A stretch of 64,000 bases of DNA from an uncultured Acetatifactor sp. (GCA_934426825.1 CAKRYI010000002.1:62001-126000); one strand, 5' to 3'; positions 1-10,397 are shown, counted from the stretch's first letter. The notes: generated by a model from the sequence alone, not told the origin. Numbers and translations: made by a program.

Positions 1-731
1 CTCCCCGGAATGTTCTGTTTTGTAAACTTTAACATATAGTGATAAAGCCATATATTCTGCTCTATTTTGGTGGAAGAATAGGCACTTCTGGATATACTTC
101 CGCCTCTGACATATACATGATAAAAAACATTTTCTACGGAAACATACTTTTGACATTTTGCCAATACCTGTATAATTGTCGCTTCATCAATTCCCGTACT
201 CTGTGGAATAAACTCTACGGAGTCAAATAAGGACTTTCTAAAAGTACGGCATGCTAAAGATGGAGACGTTAACCTTGTAAAATATGCCTCTAATATTTCC
301 TCCCTTTCTAATTGAACAACAGGGGGAATTTCTGTCCACAAACATTGTCCCTGCCCATCCTCCATCCGCAGGCCAAAGTGTACAATATCCGCATCTGTTT
401 TTTCAATAACAGCGCATAAACTATCCAACATATCTTTTTCTACGAAATCATCACTATCCACGAATGCCAAATACTCACCCTTTGCTATTTCTATCCCCGC
501 TGCACATGCGCTTCCGATTCCACCATTCTTCTTATGGATGACAGATATTCTTGCATCCCTCTCTGCGTACTGGTCCAGCATTGTTCCTGAATTGTCTGTA
601 GAGCCGTCATCAACTGCAATAAGTTCAAATTTTGTATATGTCTGTACCAATATACTGTTGATACATTTCTCCAGATATTTATCCGCATTGTATACAGGAA
701 CAATCACTGAAAATAAAATATTATCCGCCAT
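1..731 (-). CDS. GT2 glycosyltransferase (3' end outside window)
   Basis: This is an inverting glycosyltransferase of family GT2 (GT-A fold) that transfers a nucleotide-activated sugar to the growing lipid-linked glycan at the inner membrane face. The protein opens with ATG at 729-731, and the N-terminus shows the family hallmarks SVIVPVYNADKYLEKC, VDDGSTDNSG and the metal-binding FVDSDDF. The reading frame stays open to base 1, so about 243 codons are present and the C-terminal end is lost. Its start directly abuts the stop codon of the acyltransferase gene (732-734), so it is the last visible gene of the left glycan operon. Donor and acceptor cannot be read from sequence. Confidence 0.88.
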   Translation of the reverse strand, partial: MADNILFSVIVPVYNADKYLEKCINSILVQTYTKFELIAVDDGSTDNSGTMLDQYAERDARISVIHKKNGGIGSACAAGIEIAKGEYLAFVDSDDFVEKDMLDSLCAVIEKTDADIVHFGLRMEDGQGQCLWTEIPPVVQLEREEILEAYFTRLTSPSLACRTFRKSLFDSVEFIPQSTGIDEATIIQVLAKCQKYVSVENVFYHVYVRGGSISRSAYSSTKIEQNIWLYHYMLKFTKQNIPG

Positions 732-1427
732 TTACCTATTCTCCGTTTCTACCGCCTTGCGTAATTTCTTTATATCCGAGAAGCATGAGGCATGCTTCTC
801 TATCCATTCCTCATCCTTATTCCACCACTCTAACTTTAACAGCCACTCAACATCCTCCTGTTCAAAGCGATACCGTATAACCTTTGCAGGAACCCCGCCT
901 ACAATTGCATACGGTGGGACGTCTTTTACTACAACCGCATAAGATGCAACAATCGCCCCATCACCAATGGTAACTCCCTGTCTGATTTTTGCACCCTTTC
1001 CTATCCATACATCATTGCCGATCTTTGCAAAATATTTTTTATCCTCATCCACAAAACTGTATTCCTCAAACAGGCTTTCCTTCACATACTGTTTTCCAAA
1101 AAAATCCGCCTTTCTGTAAAACATAGGGTAGGTACTTACAAAAACAGATGCCGGATGATTCCCTAATATCAACTCAATATGGTCAGATAGGGAACAATAA
1201 CGCCCAATCCATGTTCCCGGCAGATTACAATAATCTGCCACATAAGAATATCTACCTATCCTGCTTCCAACAATCGTTGTATGCTGCCATATCTGATTTT
1301 GCCCTTCAAATACAGTGTTTTCATCCCAGCCCGCTGATACTGCAATCCGGCAGTTTAAGGACTTATTCAATTTTTTTACCCGCATCATCCTTATCAGGCG
1401 ATGGAAATAGTAGCTAATTTGTCCCAT
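732..1427 (-). CDS. CatB/XAT-type hexapeptide acyltransferase
   Basis: A left-handed beta-helix acyltransferase of the xenobiotic/chloramphenicol acetyltransferase-like type, about 231 aa. It probably adds an acetyl group from acetyl-CoA to a sugar of the surface glycan. Visible signs are the hexapeptide-type stretch [20 protein letters not shown], the block [23 protein letters not shown] typical of the CatB subgroup, and [11 protein letters not shown], a usual part of the active-site loop. A GTG codon at 1428-1430 would add one residue. I prefer the ATG at 1425-1427, eight bases after AGGAG. The first bases overlap the end of the flippase gene, so translation is probably coupled. Confidence 0.85.
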   Translation of the reverse strand: MGQISYYFHRLIRMMRVKKLNKSLNCRIAVSAGWDENTVFEGQNQIWQHTTIVGSRIGRYSYVADYCNLPGTWIGRYCSLSDHIELILGNHPASVFVSTYPMFYRKADFFGKQYVKESLFEEYSFVDEDKKYFAKIGNDVWIGKGAKIRQGVTIGDGAIVASYAVVVKDVPPYAIVGGVPAKVIRYRFEQEDVEWLLKLEWWNKDEEWIEKHASCFSDIKKLRKAVETENR

Positions 1428-2955
1428 CACTTTTTCTCCTAATTCTTCCTTTTATCCACAATTTTTCCTGTGCATTCAAGCCGAAACAATATATAATAAC
1501 CAGATAACTTGTTCCTATAGCAGCCGCCTTTACCGCAAGCATAAGCCATCCACCAGCAGGAATGATATGCCCCAGCGCCAGGGCAGTCCCAAACGCAAGT
1601 ATCATGGGAATAAACAACCGCAGATATGTTTTTCTTACAAAAGTCCCCAGCTTAATGTCAAGATACTTTTTGTAAAGCACCACCATAGCTGCTGCCCGAA
1701 AACAATAGGAGATACAAATAGCAATTGCCGCCCCAATCAATCCATACACGGGCACAAGACAAAACTCAAGAATAATATTGATAAGTGCCATACACACATT
1801 CACAATGGCATGCTCTTTTACTCTGTTTGCCGCCGTCAATGCAGAAACAGCTATCATCATAGGCCATATAAACAGATTCGGTGCAATTAATAAAACAGCG
1901 CAGTAATATGCCGGTTCATATTCACTGCTGCCCATCCAACAATAAATAAACTCTTTTCCGACCGCTATAAATCCAATGAGAATCACTCCCAAAATGTAAA
2001 GTTGAATCTTTCCCACGCGAATCATCAGCTCGGTCAGTTCGTCTCCATCATCGCTCTTCGTCATGATTCTGGTTATTTTCGGCAAAAACATATTACTCAA
2101 TACATTTCCCAGTGAGTAACTGTAACCCTCCAGCGTACTTGCCACGCCAAACACGGCTGCACTCACAGTTCCGGCCAAAGCACCTAAAATAGACGGCGTC
2201 AAGTTATATATAAATCTCTGCGTAACCACCATTACCGTTACCCATATGGAAAAATTAAATATGTCTTTCAGAATCCCCTTGTTGCGATACCGCAAATCTA
2301 TCCGTACCGTTACACACTTACGCATCAGGCATAATTTTATTGCAATGACAAGCAATCCTACAATTGCATTAATCGTGACTAAAGCATACAATCCCATTCC
2401 CATGCTTAACGCAACGATTGTCAATACCACCGTCAGAACTTTATTAATAATGTCACATAAATTTAATCCTATAAATTTCTCATACGCGCTCAGAATTCCC
2501 CCTAACGGAATGAACGGAAATGAAATCACATTAAAGGACGCTACAATAATATAAACAATACGAAACTGTTCCAATTCCTCCGGCGTTAATTTAGCATAAA
2601 TCACATCCAGAAAAAAATATACTATCACCAATATCACTAAAAGCGCCGCATCAATCAGTAAATAAAGCTGAACTGCCACATTTACCAGCTTGTCCACTTT
2701 ATCCTCTTTCCCCTGCGCCCGATATTCCGCAATATATTTTGAAATTGCCGTGCTGATACCAAAATCCATCACAAACATACTGATAAGGGATCCTGCTATG
2801 GTATAAAGTCCATAGCTGCCGGAACCGATATGGTGTATAATCCATGGTGTATAAATCACACCTGCCAATATATTGATTACAATGGCAATATAAGATACAA
2901 TTGCTCCGTACCGGATTTGTCTGCCACTCTGTACTTCTACCTCGTTTGCTGCCAT
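1414..2955 (-). CDS. Wzx-type polysaccharide flippase (MOP superfamily)
   Basis: An integral membrane protein of 513 aa with roughly fourteen hydrophobic segments, of the oligosaccharide flippase branch of the MOP/MATE superfamily. It moves undecaprenyl-linked glycan units from the cytoplasmic to the outer membrane face. The N-terminal helix ([20 protein letters not shown]), the following [20 protein letters not shown] and the [17 protein letters not shown] segment are characteristic. It is the only flippase visible in the locus, although two initiating transferases and two polymerase-like proteins are present. It sits between two acyltransferase genes: its start abuts the upstream stop and its end overlaps the downstream start. 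Confidence 0.92.
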   Translation of the reverse strand: MAANEVEVQSGRQIRYGAIVSYIAIVINILAGVIYTPWIIHHIGSGSYGLYTIAGSLISMFVMDFGISTAISKYIAEYRAQGKEDKVDKLVNVAVQLYLLIDAALLVILVIVYFFLDVIYAKLTPEELEQFRIVYIIVASFNVISFPFIPLGGILSAYEKFIGLNLCDIINKVLTVVLTIVALSMGMGLYALVTINAIVGLLVIAIKLCLMRKCVTVRIDLRYRNKGILKDIFNFSIWVTVMVVTQRFIYNLTPSILGALAGTVSAAVFGVASTLEGYSYSLGNVLSNMFLPKITRIMTKSDDGDELTELMIRVGKIQLYILGVILIGFIAVGKEFIYCWMGSSEYEPAYYCAVLLIAPNLFIWPMMIAVSALTAANRVKEHAIVNVCMALINIILEFCLVPVYGLIGAAIAICISYCFRAAAMVVLYKKYLDIKLGTFVRKTYLRLFIPMILAFGTALALGHIIPAGGWLMLAVKAAAIGTSYLVIIYCFGLNAQEKLWIKGRIRRKSDGTN

Positions 2956-3627
2956 TTATATCCTTTCTCTCCTCCAACTTACGGATTCTTTCACTATCTT
3001 CGCAGGATTACCTGCGTATACGAGTCCTGTGCCGCCATACTCCTTAGATACCACCACTGCGCCGGCTCCCACAATGCTGTCCGCACCAATATGAACGCCT
3101 TTTCCAATAACCGTCCGTGTTCCTATCCATACATGATCGTCTATCAATATATCTTTCGATGTATTTGTCCGTACTCCATCCGAATTCACTATGGAATGAC
3201 CATCACCGGTAGCGATATAAATATTACTGGAAAACATACAATCCTCACCAATGCAGACTTTCGTTCCCTCTATCGCAGATATTTCTGTCGAACCGTGCAC
3301 TGTTGTCCCCGCTCCTATATGGATACTGTTATTCTCATCTTCCGTATGAAGCACAACCTCATTCAATGCCACCCTGTCGCCAATAACAATACGGTTATGG
3401 TTACCCGTTATAATAAACTTCACCTTATTTAACCTGACATTATTTCCCAAAACAATCTCATTATCCACACCACGGGAGACTACCGTTACTCCCCTCATCA
3501 ATACAGTATTTCCTATTTTCAATACTTTCCCGCATTTCATGATACTTTTGGGACTGAATAAAAAATTATAACACCAACAGCTTATTCTGGATAGAACACT
3601 GCTATTCTTTATAAATGATTTCAACAT
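2956..3627 (-). CDS. Hexapeptide-repeat acyltransferase
   Basis: A 223-aa acyltransferase with an extended left-handed beta-helix. Hexapeptide turns run from about residue 35 to the C-terminus, ending in IDDHVWIGTRTVIGKGVHIG and DSIVGAGAVVV, the usual C-terminal motif before YAGNPAKIV. It is of the same broad class as serine/sugar O-acetyltransferases and probably O-acetylates a glycan residue. The long N-terminal portion built from charged beta turns (NNVRLNKVKFIITGNHNRI) is of the type seen in capsule-locus acyltransferases. It ends one base before the flippase start and lies about ten bases after the GT2 stop, inside the same operon. The substrate is unknown. Confidence 0.85.
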   Translation of the reverse strand: MLKSFIKNSSVLSRISCWCYNFLFSPKSIMKCGKVLKIGNTVLMRGVTVVSRGVDNEIVLGNNVRLNKVKFIITGNHNRIVIGDRVALNEVVLHTEDENNSIHIGAGTTVHGSTEISAIEGTKVCIGEDCMFSSNIYIATGDGHSIVNSDGVRTNTSKDILIDDHVWIGTRTVIGKGVHIGADSIVGAGAVVVSKEYGGTGLVYAGNPAKIVKESVSWRRERI

Positions 3628-3636
3628 ACCTGCTCC

Positions 3637-4542
3637 TTAGTGAAGTATAGCAACAAACACCTTGTACTTTAAACCAATATCCCTTGCCTTCAGAATTTCT
3701 CTCCGGTTTTCCTTTAAAAAAGATTTTATTTGCAGATATTCTTCTCTATGTTCTTTTTTCTGCTTACTCAGAAGTCTATACGTACCACACGAAAATGTGG
3801 TTGCCCTTAGCAGCAGTCCCTGCACACAATCCGGATATTTTTTCTTTGCCTCAAAATACCTGTCCTGATATTCCACAGCTCTTTCATAAGAGTTGATGTA
3901 ACTCCTTGCATAAACAAAAGATGTATTGTTTTCCCGGATAGTATAAAAAAACAGCTTTTCATTGGTGGCGACCTCACGTCTCACATCCGGCAAAAGCAGG
4001 CGCATAAAGCGCATATCCTCTATGGTCTTGCTATAAGGGAATCGATGATTTCCTATTATCTTCCGGGTAAAAAGCCGGTCTGTAACATGGCCTCCCCAAA
4101 CATCCTGAAAAAGTAAATCAAAAAATTCCTTATGCTCCGTTATCGTTAATTCCACTTTTTCAACCGGCGGCTCTGACTTATCAAAGCAATCTTCGCATCT
4201 GGCAATATCCGCATCATTTTCTGTCAGATATTTATGCAGCTTTTCATACATTTCCGGATAAATCCAGTCGTCATCATCCACAAACCCTATAAAATCTCCG
4301 GTCACTCTGTCAAGTGCATAATTTCTCGCACTTGCCTGTCCTCCGTTTTCTTTATGAAACACCTGCACTCTGGAATCCTTATCCGCATAGCTTTTGCAAA
4401 TCTGCAGGGATGAATCTGTAGAGCCATCATCCACCAGCAAAACTTCCAAGTTCTGATAAGTCTGTGCCAAAATGCTGTCCACACATCTGTGTAAAAACGG
4501 TTCGGCATTCCACACCGGAACAATAACACTAATTTTATCCAT
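3637..4542 (-). CDS. GT2 glycosyltransferase
   Basis: A 301-aa GT2 family enzyme with the GT-A N-terminal domain: KISVIVPVWNAEPFLHRC, LVDDGSTDSS, ENGGQASARN and FVDDDDWIYPEMY. The C-terminal 110 residues are basic and helical and contain no clear membrane span, so this is a peripheral cytoplasmic enzyme acting on a membrane-bound acceptor. The metal-binding triad appears as DDD rather than the common DSD; this is a tolerated variant in this group. The gene lies four bases after the preceding GT2-like gene and nine bases before the acyltransferase, consistent with one transcript. Sugar specificity cannot be assigned. Confidence 0.88.
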   Translation of the reverse strand: MDKISVIVPVWNAEPFLHRCVDSILAQTYQNLEVLLVDDGSTDSSLQICKSYADKDSRVQVFHKENGGQASARNYALDRVTGDFIGFVDDDDWIYPEMYEKLHKYLTENDADIARCEDCFDKSEPPVEKVELTITEHKEFFDLLFQDVWGGHVTDRLFTRKIIGNHRFPYSKTIEDMRFMRLLLPDVRREVATNEKLFFYTIRENNTSFVYARSYINSYERAVEYQDRYFEAKKKYPDCVQGLLLRATTFSCGTYRLLSKQKKEHREEYLQIKSFLKENRREILKARDIGLKYKVFVAILH

Positions 4543-4546
4543 CTCA

Positions 4547-5560
4547 CTATTTTCCCTTCTTTAATACATAGCGGGATATAAAAAATCCAATTCCCTTATA
4601 TTTTACAGTTAAAAAAGCATGCTCTATCCGCATACAAAAAAGTTGCCATTTATTATAGCAAAACTCTTTCTCATATGCTTTTTCGTACTCCATGTCGCGA
4701 ATCATATATTTGGGGTGCTTCAACGGAAACTCCAATTCCGCAGTCGGCATAAAAAACAATCTGCGAATCTTTGCCGGCATCGTTTGCAGAGAATCCCCTG
4801 AATGCGTTGCTCCTTCGGTCACGCCAATATTTTTTACCAGATTTACTCTGGGATTAATGGCAAGCCGGTTGCCCAGAACCATTGCTGTAGAAACTGCATA
4901 CTCCCATGAGAAAATGTCATGAATTTCTCTGTTCCGTTCAAGATTCTTCTTCCCTTTTTCCACGAAATCTGCATATGGTGTCGAAAGACAACTGCGCACA
5001 TAGCAGTCTACTTTGTGCATTTCCTCTTCTTCCTGCACAAATTCACAGTCTGCGTATTTAACAATATCCTTCCACACCCGTTTCCATGTAGCCCATGCGC
5101 ATCCTGCATTGATAGTTGAAAAGAAATAACTGTCCCTGCAATACCTATTTTCGCCAAACCGCTCCATTCCGGAAACCATCTGTACTCTGTCGTCATCAGC
5201 ATATCGTTCCAGTATTTCATCCATAAACCGAAAAAAACTTTGATTGGGAACAGAATCATCCTCAATAATAATTAATTTCTCCACAGTTTCAAATGCCCAT
5301 GTTATTGCAGAAAAGACTCTGGGGTCACAGGTAAGATTTTTATCGGAATAATTTTTATATACCTCGCACTCCCAGTCAACCTGTTCTACAATTCTCCGGC
5401 AGGCATCTATATTTTCTATATCCTTTTCATTTCCCTGTCTGGCACCGTCCTGCGCCAGAAATAATTTCTTCGGTTTTGCTTCCCGTACCGCTTCAAAAAC
5501 TTCTTTTAAAGTATCTGCCTTATTAAAAAAAACAAGCAGAACTCCCACATCACTTCTCAT
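4547..5560 (-). CDS. GT2-like glycosyltransferase of the HlpA/sugar-transferase type
   Basis: A 337-aa protein with a nucleotide-sugar binding start (VGVLLVFFNKADTLKEVFEAVREAKP), then FLAQDGAR, and an acidic cluster IIIEDDSVPNQSFFRFMDE that serves as the metal/sugar site. The later segment GCAWATWKRVWKD is typical of a family often labelled hemolytic protein HlpA-like, which is in fact a GT-A glycosyltransferase group. It overlaps the end of the upstream GT4 gene by 11 bases, so translation is probably coupled. It most likely adds a sugar in the same glycan pathway. The acceptor is unknown. The HlpA label carries no evidence of hemolysis and should not be propagated. Confidence 0.8.
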   Translation of the reverse strand: MRSDVGVLLVFFNKADTLKEVFEAVREAKPKKLFLAQDGARQGNEKDIENIDACRRIVEQVDWECEVYKNYSDKNLTCDPRVFSAITWAFETVEKLIIIEDDSVPNQSFFRFMDEILERYADDDRVQMVSGMERFGENRYCRDSYFFSTINAGCAWATWKRVWKDIVKYADCEFVQEEEEMHKVDCYVRSCLSTPYADFVEKGKKNLERNREIHDIFSWEYAVSTAMVLGNRLAINPRVNLVKNIGVTEGATHSGDSLQTMPAKIRRLFFMPTAELEFPLKHPKYMIRDMEYEKAYEKEFCYNKWQLFCMRIEHAFLTVKYKGIGFFISRYVLKKGK

Positions 5561-6770
5561 GTTGTTTTTCCTCTATTATTTCTTTATACAGCTTTATATA
5601 CTGATTTACGTTCCTGCTTCTGTTGAAATTATCTGCCGCATATTGACGGCAACTCTGAGAATAGTACGCTTTTCCCTGTCTTCTGATTTTCTCAAGTGCA
5701 GCGGAGATTCCTTCCATGTCACCTTTTTTTATAACATGTCCGCATCCGGGTCCCACTACTTCGGCATTTGCAGTGGAATCAAAGCAGACAACCGGCGTAC
5801 CACACGCCAATGCTTCCGCAGAAACCTTACCAAAAGATTCCTCATAAGACATAGTCACAAAGGCATCAGCCATAATATAATAACGCATCAGTTCCTCCAT
5901 TTCAAGAACAGGCGGAATCCATACTACTTTGGAACCTTTCTCCTCTTTTCCGTCGTGTGATCCAATTAGAACAATCCTGCTGTCTTCATCCAACATATCA
6001 GCAAGTTCTAAAAAGCGACTTAAGCCCTTGGATTCATCCCATCTGGACGCAACACCCAAAATAACAAACTTGCCTTCCAATCCTTTTTCCTTTTTACAGT
6101 CCACCTGTTTTACATCCGGAATACTTTCCAAATCAACCCAGTTATAAATTTTAGCAAACCGTTTGGCACTTTTCAAAATAGATTTTTGTGCCTCCCTTGT
6201 AATCCAATCCGATACTCCAACCACATACAGATTGGCTATCTTTTCATAATTATCACGCTTATCCTTCCACATTTTGGGTGTTCTGTCAAAAAACCAACTG
6301 ACATTTTCCTGTTTCAGCTTCGGGCAATCATGACAGCCGGACTGCCATCTGTCACATCCAACCTGTGTATAATGGCAACATTTTCCTGTATATAACCAGC
6401 AATCATGCAGGTTCATCACAACCGGAATCCGCTTTCTTTGAATATAATCATACAGCATATTCAAATTCAAGAAATTAGCATGTACATTATTAATATGAAT
6501 AATATCCGGTTGAACTGCATCCAAATATTTTAGAAATTTTCTCGTCCCACGTGTGGAGAAATATCCCTGGAGTCCCAACACTCTCGACAAAAGTGCATGT
6601 AGCTTTTTTTCCAGTTTCCCGCCAATACAGTATCCATTATCTGGCAGCCTGCCCTGAGAAAATGCAATATATCCCTGTTCTCCCTGACATGCCAGTTCAT
6701 CCAGAATTTCTTTGCAGTTTCTTCCTGTACTTCCTATTTCATAGGTTGCATTTATCAATAAAATTCTCAT
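5550..6770 (-). CDS. GT4 glycosyltransferase
   Basis: A retaining GT-B fold glycosyltransferase of family GT4, about 406 aa. The N-terminal domain begins MRILLINATYEIGSTGRN and carries the HINNVHANF and LHDCWLYTG motifs. The C-terminal donor-binding domain has SRWDESKGL, VTMSYEESFGKVSAEALACGTPVVC and the E-x7-E element. The open frame extends upstream to 6833 with ATGs at 6785 and 6782, but I chose 6768-6770, preceded by GGAG at six bases and matching the family N-terminus. The ATG at 6785 also has an AGGGAAAG site, so a five-residue longer product is possible. The chosen start lies about 30 bases beyond the end of the EpsG-like gene. Confidence 0.88.
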   Translation of the reverse strand: MRILLINATYEIGSTGRNCKEILDELACQGEQGYIAFSQGRLPDNGYCIGGKLEKKLHALLSRVLGLQGYFSTRGTRKFLKYLDAVQPDIIHINNVHANFLNLNMLYDYIQRKRIPVVMNLHDCWLYTGKCCHYTQVGCDRWQSGCHDCPKLKQENVSWFFDRTPKMWKDKRDNYEKIANLYVVGVSDWITREAQKSILKSAKRFAKIYNWVDLESIPDVKQVDCKKEKGLEGKFVILGVASRWDESKGLSRFLELADMLDEDSRIVLIGSHDGKEEKGSKVVWIPPVLEMEELMRYYIMADAFVTMSYEESFGKVSAEALACGTPVVCFDSTANAEVVGPGCGHVIKKGDMEGISAALEKIRRQGKAYYSQSCRQYAADNFNRSRNVNQYIKLYKEIIEEKQHEK

Positions 6771-6801
6771 ACCCAACTCCATCATAGGGATTCTTTCCCT
6801 G

Positions 6802-7863
6802 TTACTGCCACATAAACTGATAGGGGATGCCACTCTTGACCATTAATAAACATAAGATAATGCTAAACGCCGGCATTAATATCCTTCTTCCTCTTATATC
6901 TATAATTTGAAATATCTCCGGAATCAGCAGCACAATAAATATAATGAAATAATAGCTCAAACGTACTAAGACCGGAATGGCCAGTGAAAGTTCCAATATG
7001 AACATTCCAATAACAACAGCATTAATATACACATGCACCATTTGATTTTTGGCACTGAGTTTTTCATATAACAGCAGGCTTACAAGCACAATCATTGTAA
7101 TAAAAAATAATAAGTTATAAGGGCCTTCTCCCGGAAGCTCCGCATATTTCGCATAGGTCCCTCTTGTCAGGAAAAAAACTAATTTATTTTTTAATAAAAA
7201 TACTATGCCAAAAACTACAGCTACCGTCACCTTATATAATTTCGTAATTCTGATATTGTACACAAAATAAAAGGGTAAAAATACAAGGCTTGTCTTATGT
7301 ACCATACTGGCAAATAATACTGTCAACAGAAAAGGAAAAAACTTTCTCTTCTTTATCAATTCAAACCCCAAAAACACACAGATTATTGTTGTGAAGGTCT
7401 GCCGGATTCCGGTCAGTCCAAAAAACGCAAACATAAAACTTGCAAAAATCAAATAACTCAGGCAGCAATCTGCGGAATACTTATAGACAAATTTGGAAAA
7501 ACCAATCATAAAAACAATAATCACAAAAAAGAGAAAAGCACGATACGATGGTATGATTGCCGAGAATATTTTAGTAAACAAATAATATGCCATATCTCTG
7601 CTTTCATAGGTTACGCTTTGTGTAAACATGGCAATAAAATAATCCAGCATTTCTTTCCATGTAATGGAATGATAGTATACGAACAATTCTTCATATACCG
7701 GCGTATCTGCACCTATTGTAATAGCCCTCAGACCAGAGATCAAAATAAATTGCAGGCTGACTAAAGCGCAAAATAATTTTTTATAGGATTTCCCACTATT
7801 TTTCACCTTTGTTATCAAATTTTCAAAATATATCAATATCATGTTGATTACATATACATACAT
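6802..7863 (-). CDS. EpsG-family membrane protein, probable glycan polymerase
   Basis: A polytopic membrane protein of 353 aa with about nine to ten hydrophobic segments. The N-terminal block SGLRAITIGADTPVYEELF is the signature of the EpsG family (Wzy-like polymerases of Gram-positive exopolysaccharide loci). The segment FFGLTGIRQTFTTIICVFLGFELIKKRKFFPFLL is the conserved central part. The likely role is polymerising flipped repeat units on the outer membrane face. This region is among the most AT-rich of the window, as is usual for variable polymerase genes. A second EpsG-like gene lies at 24.5-25.6 kb, so the locus encodes two candidate polymerases. Confidence 0.85.
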   Translation of the reverse strand: MYVYVINMILIYFENLITKVKNSGKSYKKLFCALVSLQFILISGLRAITIGADTPVYEELFVYYHSITWKEMLDYFIAMFTQSVTYESRDMAYYLFTKIFSAIIPSYRAFLFFVIIVFMIGFSKFVYKYSADCCLSYLIFASFMFAFFGLTGIRQTFTTIICVFLGFELIKKRKFFPFLLTVLFASMVHKTSLVFLPFYFVYNIRITKLYKVTVAVVFGIVFLLKNKLVFFLTRGTYAKYAELPGEGPYNLLFFITMIVLVSLLLYEKLSAKNQMVHVYINAVVIGMFILELSLAIPVLVRLSYYFIIFIVLLIPEIFQIIDIRGRRILMPAFSIILCLLMVKSGIPYQFMWQ

Positions 7864-7891
7864 ATCTCATCCCCACTTTTTATCATCTGAA

Positions 7892-9211
7892 TTACTGTGT
7901 TATAATGGAATGCAGATCCTCATACAACTCCTTTTGAATCCGCTCTATTCCATGATTGCGTTTTCCACACTCCCATGCTTTCTGCGCATAGATTCCAATA
8001 ATCTGCGGATTATCCACAATCTCTTGTAACGATTGAGAAATTTCCTTTCTGCTCTTTATGACGATTGCGGAATCATTTCTTTCCAAATACGTAATAGAAG
8101 CCCCCCTCGCTGCTCCGATAGCCATAACGCACTTTTTCTCTAAAAAATAATCGACGATTTTAGTAGAAAAAGATAATCTGGTAGCCAGACTTCCTTTCAG
8201 GCCAAAGGACTCTGCATGCAATAGTATATCAGCTTCCTTTTGTACCTTTTTTACCTCTTCAATCCCTATCTTTCCACAAAAGAAGGTACTATCCGAAAGA
8301 TTCAGCTGTCTGATCTGTCGTGCCAACAACGGTGTTGCTGAGTAAATGTATAGCTGAATTTTTGTTCCTGCCTGATTTATCTTTTGGATTTCCCTGCACA
8401 ACAGTGTAACTGTCTTTAACCTCCCACCATATAAGTTGCCGGTATATACTATTTTCAGCGGATAGGACGGGCAAATTATATTCGGTTCCTCCCCTTCAAA
8501 CAAATACCCCTTATAGAGAATCCTGCATTCTTTATGAAAGAACCTTGTATATTCGTCCGCCTGCTCTTTAGAAATCGTATAAATTCTATCACAGTCCTTT
8601 ACTACCCTGCGTATTCCATTTCTCTGCATAAATCTGTCTATCCACCAAAAAGGGGACAGGGAAAACTGCTTTAAGGAATATACGTCATCCCATGTATAGA
8701 GTACTAAAGGCACCTTTAAATAATCTTTCACATATACAATCAGATTATTCAAATAGATTCTATCCTGCAACTGTGCAAAGATTATATCCGGCTTCGTCTC
8801 CCTTAAATACTCCCTTAACTGCTCAGATTTCCATAGTCCCGTACCCCAAATAGAATCCCTTATCCAGAAAAAAATCTGCCATCTGAATATCCGCATTAAA
8901 TTATAGATTCTTTTGGTGAATCCCGAAGATTTTTTTTGAGGTGCCTCCGTCTTAGGCAATACCTCGTCTGGTTCATCAGCGGTCACCTTTTCCACAATAC
9001 CTGTTTGCATGGATTTATGGAGAATTTTTTTAATGATTTGGCCTTCCGAAAGCTGATAGCTTCTTTTGATAATATTGCTTTGAGATTTTCCCTGCTGACA
9101 ACAGATATTGTCAATTTCCACATTCCTCATTCCCGAAAAAATATTCGAGTAGGAGTTGCCGACATTATTATCATTTCTCAATAATGTTTCTGTAATTAAC
9201 AGTATCTTCAT
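7892..9211 (-). CDS. GT4-like glycosyltransferase
   Basis: A 439-aa GT-B fold glycosyltransferase. The N-terminal half starts MKILLITETLLRNDNNVGNSYSNI and contains KPDIIFAQLQDRIYLNN and VLYTWDDVYS. The C-terminal half has KIVYTGNLYGGR, DILLHAESFGLKG and a family-typical terminal helix. The catalytic E-x7-E element is poorly conserved, so assignment to GT4 is by overall organisation rather than by the motif. A charged linker near residues 75-100 separates the N-terminal sheet from the rest. The gene precedes the EpsG-like polymerase by 28 bases and follows another GT4 gene. Sugar specificity is unknown. Confidence 0.8.
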   Translation of the reverse strand: MKILLITETLLRNDNNVGNSYSNIFSGMRNVEIDNICCQQGKSQSNIIKRSYQLSEGQIIKKILHKSMQTGIVEKVTADEPDEVLPKTEAPQKKSSGFTKRIYNLMRIFRWQIFFWIRDSIWGTGLWKSEQLREYLRETKPDIIFAQLQDRIYLNNLIVYVKDYLKVPLVLYTWDDVYSLKQFSLSPFWWIDRFMQRNGIRRVVKDCDRIYTISKEQADEYTRFFHKECRILYKGYLFEGEEPNIICPSYPLKIVYTGNLYGGRLKTVTLLCREIQKINQAGTKIQLYIYSATPLLARQIRQLNLSDSTFFCGKIGIEEVKKVQKEADILLHAESFGLKGSLATRLSFSTKIVDYFLEKKCVMAIGAARGASITYLERNDSAIVIKSRKEISQSLQEIVDNPQIIGIYAQKAWECGKRNHGIERIQKELYEDLHSIITQ

Positions 9212-9248
9212 CCCTCTATATACCTCTCTGCTCCTCTTCCAACGTTCT

Positions 9249-10397
9249 TTATGAAATATCCTTATAAATTTCTGTCATCGTCTTTTGAACAACGTTCCTG
9301 CTAAAATTCTTTATCTTTTCTTTATTATGTGTACCCATTTTCTTTAATTCCACGTCCGGCAAACTCAAAAGATCCAATACCTTCTTTTGAATATCCGAAA
9401 CGTCATGCGGATTAAACAAATTTCCACCCTGCAAGTCAATCAAATCACAATTTCCTCTTATATGGCTTGCTGCTATCGGCAATCCGCTTGCCATTGCTTC
9501 CATAAGTGCCACGGAAAGTCCTTCCCTATAAGAGGGAAACACAAAAATATCGGCTGAATGATAGAAATCTATTACATCCGTCCGGAATCCCGTAAGAATA
9601 ATCTGTTCTTCCAATCCGCTTTCAGCCGCCGTCCTTTTTAATTTCTCCTCAAGAACTCCTTTCCCGACAATAACATAATAAATGTTAGTCGACACAGTCT
9701 GCCCTATCTCAGCCAGTGCGCGGATAACTGACTCATGATTCTTATTCTCGTTCAGCTCACCGATAGACAAAATCATAGTTGCACCATTTGGTATCCCCAA
9801 TTCACCCTTTATGCTTTTATGCACTTGGTCTGAATCAAATTTCTCTGTATCTACCCCCACTCCCGGCACATACAAAACTCTCTTTGCTTTCATCTTGCTC
9901 TTTGCTAATGCAAAGTCTTCTTTATTAATTGTCAAAAGTACATCCGTCATATAGGAACACATTTTTTCTACCGGATAATATATCAACCAATTTTTTAATG
10001 GTGCCCCCTTATAAAAATGGAATCCGTGCGCCGTATAAATCACTTTCGATTTTGTCCCGTGAGCTGCCAGTCTTGTAATCATTCCCGCCACCGGTGTATG
10101 ACAATGAATCCCTGCATATTGTTCCCGTATAATTAGAGTTCTCAACTCCTTATAACCTTTTATCAATTTTGCTATATCATAAGGGGTTCTCGCAAACTCT
10201 ACCTGAATATACTTGATACCAAGTTCCGATAATTGTTGTTTAAATAAACGGATTCTTTCAGGGGTCCAGACACTGGTGTCCGTAAAATTGCATGCCACAT
10301 GAACCTCATATCCCAATTTTAACAGAATGTGCAAATTATCCATATTAAATTGGCCTATCATGGACGGCACGGTTGCAACCATCAGAAATTTCTTCAT
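9249..10397 (-). CDS. GT4 glycosyltransferase, EpsD-like
   Basis: A 382-aa GT4 enzyme resembling EpsD of Bacillus exopolysaccharide loci. It begins MKKFLMVATVPSMIGQFNMDN and carries HCHTPVAGMITRLAA and VIYTAHGFHFYKGAPLKNW, which are diagnostic of this subgroup. The donor-binding domain follows, with LSIGELNENKNH and FVFPSYREGLSVALMEAMASGLPI, the retaining E-x7-E motif. It likely adds one of the first sugars after the initiating transferase, whose gene lies 20 bases upstream and is of the PglC type. In EpsD/EpsL-type systems the corresponding pair starts the repeat unit; the same order here is inference. Confidence 0.88.
   Translation of the reverse strand: MKKFLMVATVPSMIGQFNMDNLHILLKLGYEVHVACNFTDTSVWTPERIRLFKQQLSELGIKYIQVEFARTPYDIAKLIKGYKELRTLIIREQYAGIHCHTPVAGMITRLAAHGTKSKVIYTAHGFHFYKGAPLKNWLIYYPVEKMCSYMTDVLLTINKEDFALAKSKMKAKRVLYVPGVGVDTEKFDSDQVHKSIKGELGIPNGATMILSIGELNENKNHESVIRALAEIGQTVSTNIYYVIVGKGVLEEKLKRTAAESGLEEQIILTGFRTDVIDFYHSADIFVFPSYREGLSVALMEAMASGLPIAASHIRGNCDLIDLQGGNLFNPHDVSDIQKKVLDLLSLPDVELKKMGTHNKEKIKNFSRNVVQKTMTEIYKDIS

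Noticed and set aside
4979..4985. TGTCGAA as another 0A box
   Set aside because: It lies inside a glycosyltransferase coding region far from any start; several chance matches to a 7-mer are expected in 64 kb on two strands.
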